A stretch of DNA of 6,858 nt from Candidatus Kuenenia stuttgartensis (GTDB lineage Bacteria > Planctomycetota > Planctomycetia > Isosphaerales > Isosphaeraceae): positions 1 through 6,858 of the forward strand of contig CAMBZY010000174.1 of the NCBI GenBank assembly GCA_945872325.1, in the 5' to 3' direction. Made by a program: the position numbers and the translations under genes. The notes beneath the pieces were generated by a model. It searched no databases. It was not told the origin of the DNA and worked only from the letters and a program-made list of their open reading frames with translations. Every line of letters starts with the position of its first letter. The first letter of the stretch is position 1. Below, one piece after another: positions 6,113-6,858 of the stretch.

Positions 6113-6793
6113 TCAGGCAAGGTTCTGGCGACTGCGGCGATATCGTATGGCCCGCAGAGTGCCAAGGCCCATACCGGTGATCCACAATGCCATGGAGACT
6201 GGCTCAGGCACTTGAGTGATCGGCACGGTAGGAGTCGTTGGAGTGGTGACTGGTGTGGTGTTTTCAGCAGAGCTTGGGCTTGTCGGTGGCAGGGTCAGAT
6301 TTGATAGGCTGAAGGTGGATGCCGATGTGGGGGTCGGGATCAAGTTCAGAGTGCCCGTGAAATTCGGGTCCAGATCGAGCGAGAACTTCACGATTCCGTT
6401 CGAAGCCAGGCCTGGGTCAGGATTGCCCTGGGAGTCGAGAATTGGCTGGAAACCGGTGATCTTACCAGCTGTGTCGCGGCTTGGCTCAACACCAAACAGC
6501 ATGACAAGTTGCTGAACTCCATCGCCATTGCCCAATAAAACCGTCATGTTTTTCTGATTGAATCCAGACGAACCATCAAGCACCTTTAAAGGGCTTGCAT
6601 TCGGGTCAGTTGGCACCACTGAAAATGCGGGCTGAACATCGGCCTGAAAAATGGTGAGGCCATTGTTGCCAGGCAGAGGTGTGAGCTGAAAGTTCGCGAC
6701 TTGGCCGGCCGATGCCGTTAGATTGATACCAAGCAGGAACGCAACCGAAGTGAACCAGGCCGCTTTAGCGAGATGTGAGACAAAGGATTTCAC
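6113..6793 (-). CDS. PEP-CTERM sorting domain-containing exported protein
   Basis: The product is 226 residues. An N-terminal signal peptide (about 1-29: basic MKSFVSHLAK, hydrophobic core AWFTSVAFLLGINL, probable cleavage after ASA) directs export. The C-terminus is a textbook PEP-CTERM signal: VPEP at 195-198, a hydrophobic helix at about 199-213, and an arginine-rich tail (RAIRYRRSR, 214-222). Such proteins are cleaved and anchored or released by an exosortase, usually in bacteria making exopolysaccharide. The mature domain (about 30-165) is beta-rich and recalls the cohesin-like folds seen in some PEP-CTERM proteins, but I do not recognise a family with confidence. A Ser/Thr/Pro-rich linker (169-194) joins it to the sorting signal. 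Translation starts at GTG (6793), supported by AAGGAGGAG seven bases upstream. No exosortase gene lies in the window. Confidence 0.92.
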   Translation of the reverse strand: MKSFVSHLAKAAWFTSVAFLLGINLTASAGQVANFQLTPLPGNNGLTIFQADVQPAFSVVPTDPNASPLKVLDGSSGFNQKNMTVLLGNGDGVQQLVMLFGVEPSRDTAGKITGFQPILDSQGNPDPGLASNGIVKFSLDLDPNFTGTLNLIPTPTSASTFSLSNLTLPPTSPSSAENTTPVTTPTTPTVPITQVPEPVSMALWITGMGLGTLRAIRYRRSRQNLA

Positions 6794-6800
6794 GGTAGGG

Positions 6801-6809
6801 CTCCTCCTT
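6801..6809 (-). promoter_or_regulatory. Strong Shine-Dalgarno fixing the GTG start of the PEP-CTERM gene
   Basis: On the minus strand AAGGAGGAG, nearly the full anti-16S complement, lies seven bases before GTG at 6793. It decides that GTG is the start, and the signal peptide begins directly there with the expected basic n-region. Confidence 0.85.
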
Positions 6810-6858
6810 GATTTTTTGATCCCAAGATCCTGAATCTGTCGTAACGGCTTATCCAGTA

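Noticed and set aside
6216..6515. A 99-codon plus-strand open frame
   Set aside because: It is antisense to the PEP-CTERM gene and Val/Gly-rich because it mirrors the Pro/Thr linker.

Overview
The window looks like a chromosomal segment of a planctomycete with moderate GC, probably of the Planctomyces/Planctopirus type. I infer this from a very large exported cyclophilin with a degenerate LEPRxLL-type N-terminal motif and Ig/PKD-like repeats, from a PEP-CTERM (exosortase-substrate) protein, and from a cobalamin-type radical SAM enzyme. No RNA gene, insertion sequence, CRISPR array or phage gene is visible. The genus is a guess; the phylum-level inference rests mainly on the LEPRxLL-like motif and domain architecture.

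Layout. Positions 1-829 (minus) hold the N-terminal 276 codons of a B12-binding radical SAM protein related to the HpnP/BchE group, cut by the left edge. Positions 830-1155 are non-coding and contain a strong intrinsic terminator (1036-1083) for the next gene. Positions 1156-3864 (minus) encode a 902-residue exported peptidyl-prolyl isomerase. A divergent intergenic region (3865-4132) leads into a plus-strand pair: a divergent precorrin-2 dehydrogenase/siroheme-synthase-like protein (4133-4825) and, 51 bp later, TspO (4877-5356). Convergent to these, 21 bp away, lies hypoxanthine phosphoribosyltransferase (5378-5896, minus). After a 216-bp spacer with a perfect 14-bp-arm hairpin comes a PEP-CTERM protein (6113-6793, minus) that uses a GTG start behind a near-ideal Shine-Dalgarno.

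How the genes relate. The only convincing functional pairing is the plus-strand couple. Both members belong to tetrapyrrole biology: one resembles the enzyme that makes sirohydrochlorin, and the other is a tetrapyrrole-binding membrane protein. The dehydrogenase-like protein lacks the expected catalytic Asp and the adjacent Asn-Val-x-Asp segment, which makes its real job the most interesting open question here. The two exported minus-strand proteins have nearly the same Pro/Thr linker, similar also at the DNA level. The remaining genes look like independent housekeeping or envelope genes. I see no clear defence system or other undescribed multi-gene system.
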